A stretch of 64,000 bases of DNA, from NCBI RefSeq assembly GCF_016862275.1, contig NZ_BOMQ01000084.1, positions 22,389-86,388 on the forward strand. Direction: 5' to 3'. The number at the start of each line of letters is the position of its first letter. Position 1 is the first letter of the stretch. The notes beneath the pieces were generated by a model that searched no databases, was not told the origin of the DNA, and saw only the letters and a program-made list of their open reading frames with translations. This document shows positions 41,457-50,058 of the stretch, in pieces. The translations under genes and the position numbers were made by a program. This DNA comes from Actinoplanes nipponensis. GTDB taxonomy: Bacteria > Actinomycetota > Actinomycetes > Mycobacteriales > Micromonosporaceae.

Positions 41457-42479
41457 TCACACGGACGGCGACTCCTCCGGGACCCGGCTCACCGTCACCC
41501 GGACGGTTTCCCGCAGGTGCAGCACAGCGGCGGCCAGGGCGAACGCCAGCAGCGGGACCCCGACCATCAGCAGCACGTCGACCACGACGATGCCGGGCGT
41601 CACGGACCGGGCCAGCGGGATGCCGATCGCCTGCTCCAGCAGCCGCTGGGCGATCGGCACCGCGACCACCGCGGCCAGCAGCACCAGGATCCGGCGCCGG
41701 GTGCCGGCGGGGATCCGCTGGAGGCCGGCCAGCAGCATCGCCCCGGCCGCGAGGAGCATGGCGTCGGTGACCGGGAGCAGGCCCAGGATCTGCGGCGGCG
41801 CCGGCCACCAGGGCAGCAGCAGGGCGCTCACCGCGGCCAGTGCCAGACCGGCGGTGATCAGCGTGCCGCCGCGCCGGCCCAGGGTCGCGCGGGCCGGGCG
41901 ACCCGGCCGGGACAGCACCAGCAACGCCACTGTCAGCAGGGCCAGGGCCAGCGCCCAGGACATCCGGACCGCCCGGAACTCCTGGCTCGGCTGCCACACC
42001 GCGATGGCGGCGATCTCGACCAGCACCGCCATCCCGGCCAGCGCCACCGCTGTGCGGCGCGCGGCGAGCAGCACGGCGACCACGACGGCGAGCCAGGCCA
42101 CCGTACGGGCGGCCACGTCGATCAGCAGGCCGCCGTCGATGCCGAGGAAGCGCATCGGGTCGTCGTACTCCCGGAAGTAGGTGAGGCCGACGATCAGCCG
42201 GCGGCCGGCCGCGGCCGCGAGCAGCACCGCGCCGAACAGGGCCGCCACCGCGGCGGCGTCGCGCCAGGCCGAGGTGCGCAGGCTCTGCGCGCCGCGGCCG
42301 AGGCGCGCGCGGAGGCCGCCCCACAGCAGGTCGGCGGCCTCGCCCAGGGCGGGCCGGCGCTGACCGGGCTCGGCCCCCGCCATCAGGACTCCCACCATCT
42401 CCTCCTCGTAGGCCCGGCGGTGCGCCGCCGGATAGATCGCCAGCAGACGGCGGTAGTGGACCTCCAGCGGCGCGGTCAC
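41457..42479 (-). CDS. multi-pass membrane protein under PadR control
   Basis: The 340-residue protein starts at GTG 42479, overlapping the PadR stop by 4 bases. A soluble N-terminus with LEVHYRRLLAIYPAAHRRAYEEEMVGVLMAG, the common leader of PadR-linked membrane proteins, is followed by about eight hydrophobic helices. No transport motif. Its coupling with PadR suggests that it is the regulator's main target. Confidence 0.82.
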   Translation of the reverse strand: MTAPLEVHYRRLLAIYPAAHRRAYEEEMVGVLMAGAEPGQRRPALGEAADLLWGGLRARLGRGAQSLRTSAWRDAAAVAALFGAVLLAAAAGRRLIVGLTYFREYDDPMRFLGIDGGLLIDVAARTVAWLAVVVAVLLAARRTAVALAGMAVLVEIAAIAVWQPSQEFRAVRMSWALALALLTVALLVLSRPGRPARATLGRRGGTLITAGLALAAVSALLLPWWPAPPQILGLLPVTDAMLLAAGAMLLAGLQRIPAGTRRRILVLLAAVVAVPIAQRLLEQAIGIPLARSVTPGIVVVDVLLMVGVPLLAFALAAAVLHLRETVRVTVSRVPEESPSV

Positions 42480-42820
42480 GCGGGTGCTCCGCCCAGGTCG
42501 TGGCGGGCGCGCAGCCGGCCCTCGGCCAGGGTGGCCTGCTGGCGCAGGCGGCTGCTCTCGGCGGCCAGCCGCTTCTCCCCCACCCCCGTGAGCCGGTAGT
42601 AGCGGCGCAGCCGGGACTGCACCACCTCTTCGCGGTCGACCTCGATGAGCCCGTCGGTGCGCAGCCGGTCGAGCGCGGCGTAGAGCGTGCCCGCCCGCAG
42701 CCGGACGCGGCCGTCGGTCATCCGGGCCACGTCCTCGATCACGGCGTAGCCGTGCTGGGGGCCGGCGGCCAGCGCGGTGAGCACGAGAAAGGTCGGCTCG
42801 CGCAGCGGTGTGTCGGTCAT
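42476..42820 (-). CDS. PadR family regulator
   Basis: The 114-residue winged-helix protein starts at ATG 42820 (MTDTPLREPTFLVL). Core: LTALAAGPQHGYAVIEDVARMTDGRVRLRAGTLYAALDRLRTDGLIEVDREEVVQSRLRRYYRLTGVGEKRL, diagnostic of PadR. A palindrome overlapping its promoter (42831-42851) is the likely autorepressor site. It overlaps the next gene by 4 bases. Confidence 0.94.
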   Translation of the reverse strand: MTDTPLREPTFLVLTALAAGPQHGYAVIEDVARMTDGRVRLRAGTLYAALDRLRTDGLIEVDREEVVQSRLRRYYRLTGVGEKRLAAESSRLRQQATLAEGRLRARHDLGGAPA

Positions 42821-42830
42821 GTCCGGCAGC

Positions 42831-42851
42831 ATATACCGATGAAAGGTATAT
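42831..42851. promoter_or_regulatory. PadR operator palindrome
   Basis: Perfect 7-bp arms ATATACC and GGTATAT surround a 7-base centre, 10 bp before the padR start. The AT-rich arms stand out in this GC-rich region, as PadR operators often do (ATGT/ATAC-type dyads). It also lies 80 bp upstream of the divergent DedA gene and may affect both. Confidence 0.6.
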
Positions 42852-42915
42852 ACGGCAAGAGGTTCGTACGCTGGAGGCCGGGTAACCACCGAGCACCGAC
42901 ATGAAGGAGCGCCGG

Positions 42916-43581
42916 ATGAGCGTGCCGTACTACCTGGCCGCGGAGACCGAGCCCAGTCAGCTGGGCGGCCTGACCGGCTGGGTGGCATCGGTCATCGAGT
43001 CGCTCGGCGAGCTGGGCGTGGGCCTGCTCGTGGCCCTGGAGAACCTGATCCCGCCCATCCCCAGCGAGATCGTGCTGTCCATGGCCGGTTACCTGGCCAG
43101 TTCGGGCCGGGTCGACCTGGTGCTCGTCGCCATCGCCGCCACCGCCGGCTCGGTGCTGGGCGCCCTGGCGCTCTACTGGCTGGGCTACGCGCTCGGCGAG
43201 GAGCGACTGCGCCGCTGGCTGGACCGCATCCCGCTGGTCGACGCCGACGACCTCAACCTGGCCGACCGCTGGTTCGAACGGCACGAGAAGGGCGCGGTCT
43301 TCTTCGGCCGGATGGCCCCGGTGGTACGCAGCCTGGTGTCCGTCCCGGCCGGCGCCAACCACATGAAGCTGGGCATGTTCACGCTGCTCACCACCATCGG
43401 CAGCGGGCTGTGGAACTGCCTGTTCATCGGCGGTGGCTATGCCCTGGGCTCACGGTGGCAGCAGCTGGAGAGGTACAGCAGCTGGTTCGACTACGCGATC
43501 ATGGCGTTCTTCGCGCTGGCGATCGCCAGCTGGGTGATCAAGAAGCTGCGCAAACGGCGGCGCGCGACCGCGGATCGGTGA
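42916..43581 (+). CDS. DedA family membrane protein
   Basis: The 221-residue protein starts at ATG 42916 behind AAGGAG. DedA/SNARE-associated signature: NLIPPIPSEIVLSMAGYLASSG, FFGRMAPVVRSLVSVPAGANHMKLGMFTLLTTIGSGLWNCLFIGGGYALGSRW. About five hydrophobic segments. DedA proteins act as lipid-linked (undecaprenyl-phosphate) recycling or lipid scramblase-type transporters. It is divergent from padR and convergent with a chitinase. Confidence 0.93.
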   Translation: MSVPYYLAAETEPSQLGGLTGWVASVIESLGELGVGLLVALENLIPPIPSEIVLSMAGYLASSGRVDLVLVAIAATAGSVLGALALYWLGYALGEERLRRWLDRIPLVDADDLNLADRWFERHEKGAVFFGRMAPVVRSLVSVPAGANHMKLGMFTLLTTIGSGLWNCLFIGGGYALGSRWQQLERYSSWFDYAIMAFFALAIASWVIKKLRKRRRATADR

Positions 43582-43611
43582 GATCCACGGCCGCGCGCCG
43601 GCGCCGGCGGG

Positions 43612-44811
43612 CTAGAAGCCTGCGCTGATCTTGGTGAAGGCCCAGTCGGACTGCGCGATGCCGCTGCAGTCGGAGACCACACCGCCACCGGCGCAGCCGC
43701 GGTCCCGGTTGACCGCCCAGAAGGTGAACCGCGCGAAGTTGTTGTTCCTCGCGTAGTCGCGGATCCGGGTCCAGGTGTCGGTGCTGGTCAGCTCCTGCTG
43801 GTCGGACAGGCCGTTCATGCCGGAGATGCCCATGTGCGAGTACGCCTGCGCGTCGGTCCAGCCGAAGGTCGACTTGAGCTGGTTCTTCAGGCCCTCGGAG
43901 GCGCCGACGGTGGCGCCGTACATGTCCGCGCCGCCGCCGAAGTCGAACGGCATCTGGGCGAAGATGTCGACGTTCGCGCCCAGCGCCTTGGCCTGCTGGA
44001 TCAGCCGGGTGCCGTAGTAGTTCGGGCCGGTCGGTGAGGTGCCGAAGGTGAGGATGGTCTTCACCGACGGGTTCTTCTGCTTGACGATCTTGAGGGCGCC
44101 GAGGATGCGGTCCTGCACCACGGTGTTCTCGAACTCGTCGCTGTTCTCGATGTCGATGTCGATCGCCTTCAGGCCGAAGGTGTCGATCACCTTCTGGTAC
44201 GCGCCGGCCAGGGCCTCCGGCGTCGCGCAGTTCGGGCCCAGCTTGTTACCGCTCCAGCCGCCGATCGACGGGACCACGCTGCCGCCGGCCGCCTTGATCG
44301 CATTGATCGTGCTCTCGTGCGAGCCGCCGGTCAGGCCGCCCTCGCCGTCCCAGACCGGGTTGCAGCCGTTGGCCAGGACGAACGCGATGGTGAAGGCCTT
44401 GATGCCGGTGGCGTTCATGACGGTCGACGGGGCCGGCGGGTTGCCCCACCCGGGGTAGATGTACGGCGCGGCGGCCATCTTGGTGCCGGTGGCCGGCGGG
44501 GTGGTCGGCCCGGTCGGCGGGGTGGTGGGCGGGGTGGTCGGGTCGACGACGCCACCGCAGGCGCCCTTGTCGGCCCAGACGCCCCACTGCCCGCTGGCGG
44601 TCGGCACCTCGCCCTGCGTCCACCACTTCGCGGTGTAGTTCTTGGCCTGGTACGAGACGGTGTTGTCCTTGACGTAGACCGCCGAGGAGCTCCACGCCGG
44701 GGCGCAGGCGACGGCCGCCGAGGCGCCCGGCGCGAGCACGACCGTGGTGCCGACCCCGGCCGCGGCCAGGACCACCGCGAGCGCGGCGGCGTACTTGCTC
44801 TTGAGCTTCAT
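43612..44811 (-). CDS. secreted GH18 chitinase with carbohydrate-binding module
   Basis: The 399-residue protein has a signal peptide (about 1-33, ending ...GASA), a CBM5/12-like module (residues 34-88; SSAVYVKDNTVSYQAKNYTAKWWTQGEVPTA, W39, W74-W75), a Pro/Thr linker, then a GH18 barrel with the catalytic DxDxE in KAIDIDIEN. It hydrolyses chitin extracellularly. The module is nearly identical to that of the upstream chitinase at 44843, a tandem duplicate with only 31 bp between the genes. The catalytic domains differ, representing two GH18 subtypes (the FTIAFVLANGCNPVWDGEGG start belongs to the ChiC-like type). Confidence 0.92.
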   Translation of the reverse strand: MKLKSKYAAALAVVLAAAGVGTTVVLAPGASAAVACAPAWSSSAVYVKDNTVSYQAKNYTAKWWTQGEVPTASGQWGVWADKGACGGVVDPTTPPTTPPTGPTTPPATGTKMAAAPYIYPGWGNPPAPSTVMNATGIKAFTIAFVLANGCNPVWDGEGGLTGGSHESTINAIKAAGGSVVPSIGGWSGNKLGPNCATPEALAGAYQKVIDTFGLKAIDIDIENSDEFENTVVQDRILGALKIVKQKNPSVKTILTFGTSPTGPNYYGTRLIQQAKALGANVDIFAQMPFDFGGGADMYGATVGASEGLKNQLKSTFGWTDAQAYSHMGISGMNGLSDQQELTSTDTWTRIRDYARNNNFARFTFWAVNRDRGCAGGGVVSDCSGIAQSDWAFTKISAGF

Positions 44812-44842
44812 GAGGGGATCTCTCCAGTGGGGGGAAGCTGGA

Positions 44843-46114
44843 TCAGGGCAGGGTGGACAGGTGCGGCTTGACGGTGTTGGCCCAGCCGTTGCCGGCGGTG
44901 ACGTCCCAGTTGATCGACCAGGTCATCGCGCCGCGGATGCCGGGATAGGTGCGCGGCGGGCGGAACGAGCCGCAGTTGGTGCCGCGGGCCAGGCAGTCGA
45001 GGGCCTGGTTGACCACGGCCGGCGCGACGTAGCCGCCGCCGGCCGCGCTGGTGGTGGCGGGCAGGCCGAGCGACACCTGGTCGGGGCGCAGCCCGGCTTC
45101 GAGCTGGATGCAGGCCAGCGCCACCAGGAAGTTGACGGTGCCCTGGCCGTACGCGGCGTTCTGGTCGCAGCCGAGCATCGCGCCGGAGTTGTAGTACTGG
45201 GTGTGGACGACCGTGAGGATGTCCTTGATGTCGAGCGCGAGCTTGAAGTAGGAGCCGGCCGGGTTCTGCATGTCGATGGTCTGCGGGGCCATCGTGATGA
45301 TGAGATTCGCCCCGGCCTTGGCCCGCAGGCTGCGCAGGGCCTGGCCCATGTACGTCGGGTTGAGCCCGTTCTCCAGGTCGATGTCGACGCCGTCGAAGCC
45401 GTACGTCTGCATCAGCGAGAAGACCGAGTTGGCGAAGTTGCTCGCCGCGCCCGCGTCGTTGACGCCGACCGAGCCCTTCTCGCCGCCGACCGAGATGATG
45501 ACCTTCTTGCCGCGCGCGTGCAGCGTCGCGATGTCGGCCTTGAACTGCTCGTTGGTGTAGCCGCCGACCGAGGCGGACAGCCCGGCGTCGATGCTGAAGG
45601 AGACCGCGCCCGGGGTGCTGGTGGCGTCCGCGAAGGCCACCGCGACCAGGTCGTAGGTGCTCGGCACGGCGGCGAGCTTGAGCTCGTTGGCCGGGTTGTC
45701 GAAGTTCTGCCAGTAGCCGGTGATGAAGTGGGCCGGCAGCGTGCCGTTGCTCGGCGGCACCGTGGTGGGCGGCGTCGTCGGCGGCGTGGTGGGCGGCGTG
45801 GTGGGCGGGGTCGTGGGTGGGGTGGTCGGCGGGGTGGTCGCCGGCGGGGTGGTCGGCGTCGTCCCACCACCGCAGGCTCCCTTGTCGGCCCAGACGCCCC
45901 ACTGGCCGCTGGCGGTGGGGACCTCGTTGGTGGTCCACCACTTCGCGGTGTAGTTCTTCGACTGGTACGAGACGGTGTTGTCCTTGACGTAGATCGCCGA
46001 GGAGCTCCACGCCGGGGCACACGCGACGGCGGCACTCGCGGACGAGCCTATGTAGACAGCGGAGCCGGCGGCCGCGAGCGCGGCGGACACGGCGAGGACC
46101 AGGGATCGGCGCAT
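44843..46114 (-). CDS. secreted GH18 chitinase with carbohydrate-binding module
   Basis: The 423-residue protein starts at ATG 46114. Signal peptide (about 1-27), a CBM5/12-like module, a long TTPP linker, then a GH18 barrel with DGVDIDLEN (DxDxE, Glu the acid). It forms a two-gene operon with the chitinase at 43612. The catalytic domain (HFITGYWQNFDNPANELKLAAV) is of the ChiA-like bacterial family. Palindromes in its leader (46164-46214) are candidates for chitin-linked regulators. Confidence 0.93.
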   Translation of the reverse strand: MRRSLVLAVSAALAAAGSAVYIGSSASAAVACAPAWSSSAIYVKDNTVSYQSKNYTAKWWTTNEVPTASGQWGVWADKGACGGGTTPTTPPATTPPTTPPTTPPTTPPTTPPTTPPTTVPPSNGTLPAHFITGYWQNFDNPANELKLAAVPSTYDLVAVAFADATSTPGAVSFSIDAGLSASVGGYTNEQFKADIATLHARGKKVIISVGGEKGSVGVNDAGAASNFANSVFSLMQTYGFDGVDIDLENGLNPTYMGQALRSLRAKAGANLIITMAPQTIDMQNPAGSYFKLALDIKDILTVVHTQYYNSGAMLGCDQNAAYGQGTVNFLVALACIQLEAGLRPDQVSLGLPATTSAAGGGYVAPAVVNQALDCLARGTNCGSFRPPRTYPGIRGAMTWSINWDVTAGNGWANTVKPHLSTLP

Positions 46115-46163
46115 GGGGGGTGGGCCTTCCACGTCGAACAGTTAGGTTCATTGATTATTAGGA

Positions 46164-46173
46164 CTGTTAACAG
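46164..46173. promoter_or_regulatory. 10-bp palindrome upstream of the chitinases
   Basis: CTGTTAACAG is a perfect palindrome 50 bp before the chitinase start, in an AT-rich patch (TTATTAGGACTG) that may hold the -10 region. It is a candidate operator. Confidence 0.35.
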
Positions 46174-46192
46174 AACAAGTCCAGACCCCCGG

Positions 46193-46214
46193 CACCTTAA
46201 AGTTCTTTAAGGTG
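46193..46214. promoter_or_regulatory. 22-bp inverted repeat between GH16 and chitinase operon
   Basis: CACCTTAAAG and CTTTAAGGTG form perfect 10-bp arms around TT. It lies 60 bp after the GH16 stop and 78 bp before the chitinase start, so it could be an operator or the terminator of GH16; the two-base loop argues for an operator. Confidence 0.45.
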
Positions 46215-46274
46215 GCGGGGCCGAAGGCGCTGGTCACGCCCCCGGCCCCGCGATTCACGTATTGATAAAAGCCG

Positions 46275-47672
46275 CTACCTGCGGAACTGGATCCAGTTCA
46301 CGTTGACGAAGTCGGCCGGCTGGCCACTGGTGAAGGTCAGGAAGACGGTGTGCCGCCCGGAGACGTTCGCGACGTTGGCCGGCACCGACCGCCAGCTCTG
46401 CCACCCGCCGGTGTTGGCGAGCGCGAAACTGCCGATCGGCGCGTTGCTCCGGCTGTCGACCCGCACCTCGACCAGGCCGCTGACGCCGCCCGCGGCCCCC
46501 GAGGCGACCCGGCCCACGAAGTCCCGGACGCCGCCGGCGCCGAAGTCGACGTTGTTGAACTGCAGCCAGTCACCGTTGCTGATGTAGCCGACGTCCTGCC
46601 CGCCCTCGGACGCCGTCTCCTTGGTGACCGCCGACGCTGCGTCGTAGGACTCGGCCTCGATCTGGGCGTACGCGTTGCGCACGCCACCAGCCGGCGGCGT
46701 CGTGGTGGGCGGGGTGGTCGGCGGCGTGGTGCTGCCGGCGCCCGAGCGGTACACGGCCACGTAATCGACCAGCATCGGCACGCCGGACTGCGTCGCCGCG
46801 GTGGGGCCGCCACCGAACGCGGCCGGGAAGCCGCCGCCCATGGCCACGTTCAGGATCACGAAGACGCCGCGGTGGGTGGCGTTGTTCCACGTGGTCGCGT
46901 CCATCTGGTTGGCGTTGACCTGGTGGTACTGCACGCCGTCGAGGTACCAGCGCAGCTGCTCCGGGGAGACGCTGCGGTCGTACTCGATCGCGTAGGTGTG
47001 GAACGCCGTGCCGCAGGTCGGGCAGGAGTGCTCGCCGCTGCCCAGACCGGTGGTCTCGTTGCAGGGTCCGCCCGGGTTGACGCCGCAGTGCAGCGCCGCG
47101 AAGACCGAGGGGCGGCCGTTGATCGACTCCATGATGTCCCACTCGCCGATGCTCGGCCAGTTGGTCGCGCCGACCGGCCGGGCCGCGTCGCCCAGCGTCC
47201 AGAACGCCGGCCAGTAGCCGGCCGCCGCCGCCCCGGTGACGTTGGGCTGCTGGAGCCGGCCCTCGATGCGCAGCTTGCCGCCCGCCGGGGCGGCGAAGTC
47301 GGTGCGCTGGGTCTCCACCCGGCCGGAGGTCCAGTTGCCGGCGGAGTCCCGGATCGGCTTGATCGCCAGGTTGCCGTTGCCGTCCTGGTAGACGTTCGCG
47401 GTCGAGTCGGTCATCCGCTCGACCTCGCCGGTGCCCCAGTTGGCGGCGCCGCCGGGATAGCCGGTGCCGATGTCGTAGAGCCAGTTGCTGCGGTTGAGCC
47501 CGGTGCCCGCGGCGCCGGTGAAGTCGTCGCTGAAGATCAGCGACATGCCCGAGGGAGCGGGCGGCACGGCCGCGTCGGCCTGCGCGACGAAGACGGCCGA
47601 GGCGCCGCCGGCGATCACGACAGCGGCGGCGGCGAGCAACCGCCGCCGCCACCGGTGCTGGGAAGTTCTCAT
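46275..47672 (-). CDS. secreted GH16 beta-glucanase with CBM6
   Basis: The 465-residue protein has a signal peptide ending near QADA, a GH16 jelly roll (residues 36-310) with the catalytic EWDIMESI, SDDFTGAAGTGLNRSNWLY, AFHTYAIEYDRS, then a PTTPP linker and a CBM6 module (AYAQIEAESYDAASAV...DVGYISNGDWLQFNNVDFG...GLVEVRVDS). It should cleave beta-1,3- or beta-1,3/1,4-glucan, e.g. fungal wall laminarin. Together with the two chitinases this is a fungal cell-wall lysis block. A LacI-type palindrome lies upstream. Confidence 0.93.
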   Translation of the reverse strand: MRTSQHRWRRRLLAAAAVVIAGGASAVFVAQADAAVPPAPSGMSLIFSDDFTGAAGTGLNRSNWLYDIGTGYPGGAANWGTGEVERMTDSTANVYQDGNGNLAIKPIRDSAGNWTSGRVETQRTDFAAPAGGKLRIEGRLQQPNVTGAAAAGYWPAFWTLGDAARPVGATNWPSIGEWDIMESINGRPSVFAALHCGVNPGGPCNETTGLGSGEHSCPTCGTAFHTYAIEYDRSVSPEQLRWYLDGVQYHQVNANQMDATTWNNATHRGVFVILNVAMGGGFPAAFGGGPTAATQSGVPMLVDYVAVYRSGAGSTTPPTTPPTTTPPAGGVRNAYAQIEAESYDAASAVTKETASEGGQDVGYISNGDWLQFNNVDFGAGGVRDFVGRVASGAAGGVSGLVEVRVDSRSNAPIGSFALANTGGWQSWRSVPANVANVSGRHTVFLTFTSGQPADFVNVNWIQFRR

Positions 47673-47706
47673 GGCAACGGCCTTTCGGGGGATGGGGATG
47701 AGCCGC

Positions 47707-47720
47707 TGAGAGCGCTCTCA
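47707..47720. promoter_or_regulatory. LacI/CebR-like operator upstream of GH16
   Basis: TGAGAGCGCTCTCA is a perfect 14-bp palindrome, 35 bp before the glucanase start. It is two substitutions from the CebR operator TGGGAGCGCTCCCA that controls cellulase/glucanase genes in actinomycetes, suggesting repression by a LacI-family protein lifted by a sugar. Confidence 0.6.
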
Positions 47721-47762
47721 CGAAGTTTCCAGTGTGTTACAGAGGCTTGTCAATATGTATGG

Positions 47763-48473
47763 CTACCGATTGCCGGTCGGGGCCGGACGCCGCCAAACCA
47801 CCTGCTCAAGAGCCGTCCAGGCGGCCGACGTGACCAGATAGAGGCCGCCGGCCAGCGGCAGCCACGCCACCATGAGGACGGTCAGGTACGGCACCGCCGT
47901 CACGATCCGCGCAAGCAGCGCCGCGCCGGGCTGGGCCGGGTCGGCCGGCGTCGCCATCAGCCGCCGGGCGCGCCGCGCCGACCACCAGGCCAGCCCGGTC
48001 GCCAGCGCCAGCAGCCCGGCGAACACCGGCAGGCCGGCGGCGAGATGGGCGGTCAGCGGCACCCCGAAGAGGTGACCGCCCAGCACGCCGGCCGGGGCGC
48101 CCGGGCCGGGCCGCACGAGCCGGTACATGAGCATGAAGAACGGCGCCTGGGCCAGCGCCGGCAACAGCGCGGCGAACGGGCCGGCCCCGTTGGCCCGTTG
48201 CAGGGCGAGGGTCTCCGTGGCCAGCAGCACCGGGTCGTCGCGGTGCCGCTCGCGCAGCGCCGCCAGCCGGGGCGCCAGCGCGGCCGCCCGCCGGGCGGAG
48301 CGGGCCTGCAGCCAGCCGAGCGGGCTGATCAGCAGGCGGACGGCGACGGTGAACAGGACGATGGCCAGCGCGGCGGCGAGCCCGCCGGCGACCGGGGTGA
48401 GAAGGGTGGCCAGGGCATCGAGGGCGGAGTGCGCGACACCGACGACGGCGTCCAGCGCAGCGGAGAAGGACAT
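47763..48473 (-). CDS. YidC/Oxa1-type membrane insertase (short paralogue)
   Basis: The 236-residue protein has the YidC core: AIVLFTVAVRLLISPLGWLQARSARRAAAL (conserved Arg in the groove), ATETLALQRANGAGPFAALLPALAQAPFFMLMYRLV, then three more helices. It lacks the large extracytoplasmic domain. The housekeeping actinobacterial yidC lies by rpmH, so this solitary copy is probably an accessory insertase. It is preceded by a DUF6412-like gene on the same strand. Confidence 0.85.
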   Translation of the reverse strand: MSFSAALDAVVGVAHSALDALATLLTPVAGGLAAALAIVLFTVAVRLLISPLGWLQARSARRAAALAPRLAALRERHRDDPVLLATETLALQRANGAGPFAALLPALAQAPFFMLMYRLVRPGPGAPAGVLGGHLFGVPLTAHLAAGLPVFAGLLALATGLAWWSARRARRLMATPADPAQPGAALLARIVTAVPYLTVLMVAWLPLAGGLYLVTSAAWTALEQVVWRRPAPTGNR

Positions 48474-48536
48474 GGGCGTACCCCTGCGGTCCGGAAGGAA
48501 GAAGGACGCGGAGACAGCCGTCCCGCCGGGCGCGCG

Positions 48537-48824
48537 TCAGCGCAGGGCGAGCACGACCGCCGGGGACGCCGACGGGGCTCGCGGCCGCGGCCGCCCGGCC
48601 GCGGCCGGATCCAGCAGGCGGGGCAGCCGCCGGTGCAGGGCACGCGCGGCGAGGCCGACGCCGGCCGAGGCGGGCGTCGGGGAGGGCAGCGGGAGGACCG
48701 CGGCGGCGGCGAGCACCACCAGCAGCGCCGCCGCGACGGCGGCGAGGCCCAGCACGAGCTGGGCCGAGTATCCGGGCGCGGGGCCGGGCAGGGCGGCGAA
48801 CACCCACGACCCCAGCAGCAGCAT
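48537..48824 (-). CDS. DUF6412-like small membrane protein
   Basis: The 95-residue protein has two hydrophobic segments (MLLLGSWVFAALPG and SAQLVLGLAAVAAALLVVLAAAAVLPL) and an Arg/Pro-rich tail. Such short proteins are often encoded before accessory yidC in actinobacteria (DUF6412), which is the basis for the call. It lies 63 bp before the yidC-like gene on the same strand. Confidence 0.62.
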   Translation of the reverse strand: MLLLGSWVFAALPGPAPGYSAQLVLGLAAVAAALLVVLAAAAVLPLPSPTPASAGVGLAARALHRRLPRLLDPAAAGRPRPRAPSASPAVVLALR

Positions 48825-48891
48825 GCCCCGACGCTACGCCCGCCGCGCAAGCCTCGTTTTCCGGTGACCACCGCCGGGTAAACCGGGCACC

Positions 48892-50058
48892 ATGGCGACT
48901 TCGGAGAACGTGGCGACGGCAACGACGATCTCCGAGGAGATGGCCGGCGAGGCGGAGGAGCAGGGCCTGCTCACCCTCGGCGTCGAGGAGGAATACCTGC
49001 TCGTCGACGCGCAGGGGTCGCACGCGGTCGAGGCGGTGGAGCTGGTCTTCGACCATCTCGGCGAGGACATCCGCGACTCGGTGCAGCACGAGTTCGTGCG
49101 CAGCCAGATCGAGATGGCCAGCCCGCCCCAGCTCGAACTGCGCGACCTCGCCGCCGCGATGACCCGGCTGCGGGCCGGCCTGGCCGAGGCGGCCGAGCGG
49201 GCGGGCGCCCGCCTGGTCGCGGTCGGGGCCAGCCCCGGCCCCGGCGCGGGCTCCCGGGTCGTCGACACCCCCCGCTACCACCGGATGCGGGAACGCTTCG
49301 GCGACCTCTCCCCCGGCGCCGGCCTCAACGGCATGCACGTGCACGTCAGCGTCCCGGACCCGGAGACCGGCGTGCAGGTCCTCAACCACCTGCGGCCCTG
49401 GCTGCCGATCCTGCAGGCCGCGACCGCGAACTCGCCGTTCTTCGACGGCCGGGACACCGGGTACGCGAGCTGGCGCTCGATGCTCTGGGAGCGCTGGCCC
49501 ACGGTCGGCCCGACGCCGTACCTGGAGTCGCACGAGCAGTACGAGACGATGATCTCGGACCTGGTGGCCAGCGGCGCGATGCTCGACGAGGGGATGCTCT
49601 ACTGGTACGCCCGGCTGTCGGCGAACTACCCCACCGTGGAGATCCGGATGGGCGATGTCTGCCCCACCCCGGACGACGCGATGCTGCTGGCCGCGCTGGC
49701 CCGCGCCCTGGTAGCCACGGTGCTGCGGGAGGTACGCGACGGCCGCCGCGCGCCCGACGTGCCGCACCCGTTGCTGATGGCCGCGCACTGGCGCGCCGCG
49801 CACGACGGGCTGGAGGGCCTGAACATCGACATGGCCACCCGCGAGCCCCGGCCGGCCTGGAAGCTGATGCGCCAGCTCTTCGACTACGTACGCCCCGAGC
49901 TCGAACGCCACGGCGACCTGGAGATGACCACCGTGCTGCTGGGCCGGCTGCGGGCCCACGGCTCCGGCGCGGCGCGGCAGCGGTCGGTGCTGGCCCAGCG
50001 CGGCTCGGTCGACGCCGTGGTGGACTGGCTCGCGGCCACCACCCGGGGCGCCCGGTGA
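48892..50058 (+). CDS. GCS2-type carboxylate-amine ligase (YbdK/EgtA-related)
   Basis: The 388-residue protein belongs to the glutamate-cysteine ligase family 2: LGVEEEYLLVDAQG, HEFVRSQIEM, GLNGMHVHVSVPDPETGVQ, and PTVEIRMGDVCPTPDDAMLLAALARALV. ATP-dependent amide-bond formation is expected. In mycothiol-using actinomycetes its product is not glutathione; EgtA makes gamma-glutamylcysteine for ergothioneine, but the usual egtBCD genes are absent here. Its stop overlaps the flavoprotein start by 4 bases, giving one operon of a ligase and a disulfide-reductase-like enzyme. Confidence 0.9.
   Translation: MATSENVATATTISEEMAGEAEEQGLLTLGVEEEYLLVDAQGSHAVEAVELVFDHLGEDIRDSVQHEFVRSQIEMASPPQLELRDLAAAMTRLRAGLAEAAERAGARLVAVGASPGPGAGSRVVDTPRYHRMRERFGDLSPGAGLNGMHVHVSVPDPETGVQVLNHLRPWLPILQAATANSPFFDGRDTGYASWRSMLWERWPTVGPTPYLESHEQYETMISDLVASGAMLDEGMLYWYARLSANYPTVEIRMGDVCPTPDDAMLLAALARALVATVLREVRDGRRAPDVPHPLLMAAHWRAAHDGLEGLNIDMATREPRPAWKLMRQLFDYVRPELERHGDLEMTTVLLGRLRAHGSGAARQRSVLAQRGSVDAVVDWLAATTRGAR

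Noticed and set aside
46193..46214. DasR (dre) site for chitinases
   Set aside because: The dyad does not match the ACTGGTCTAGACCAGT-type sequence, so only a generic operator is claimed.
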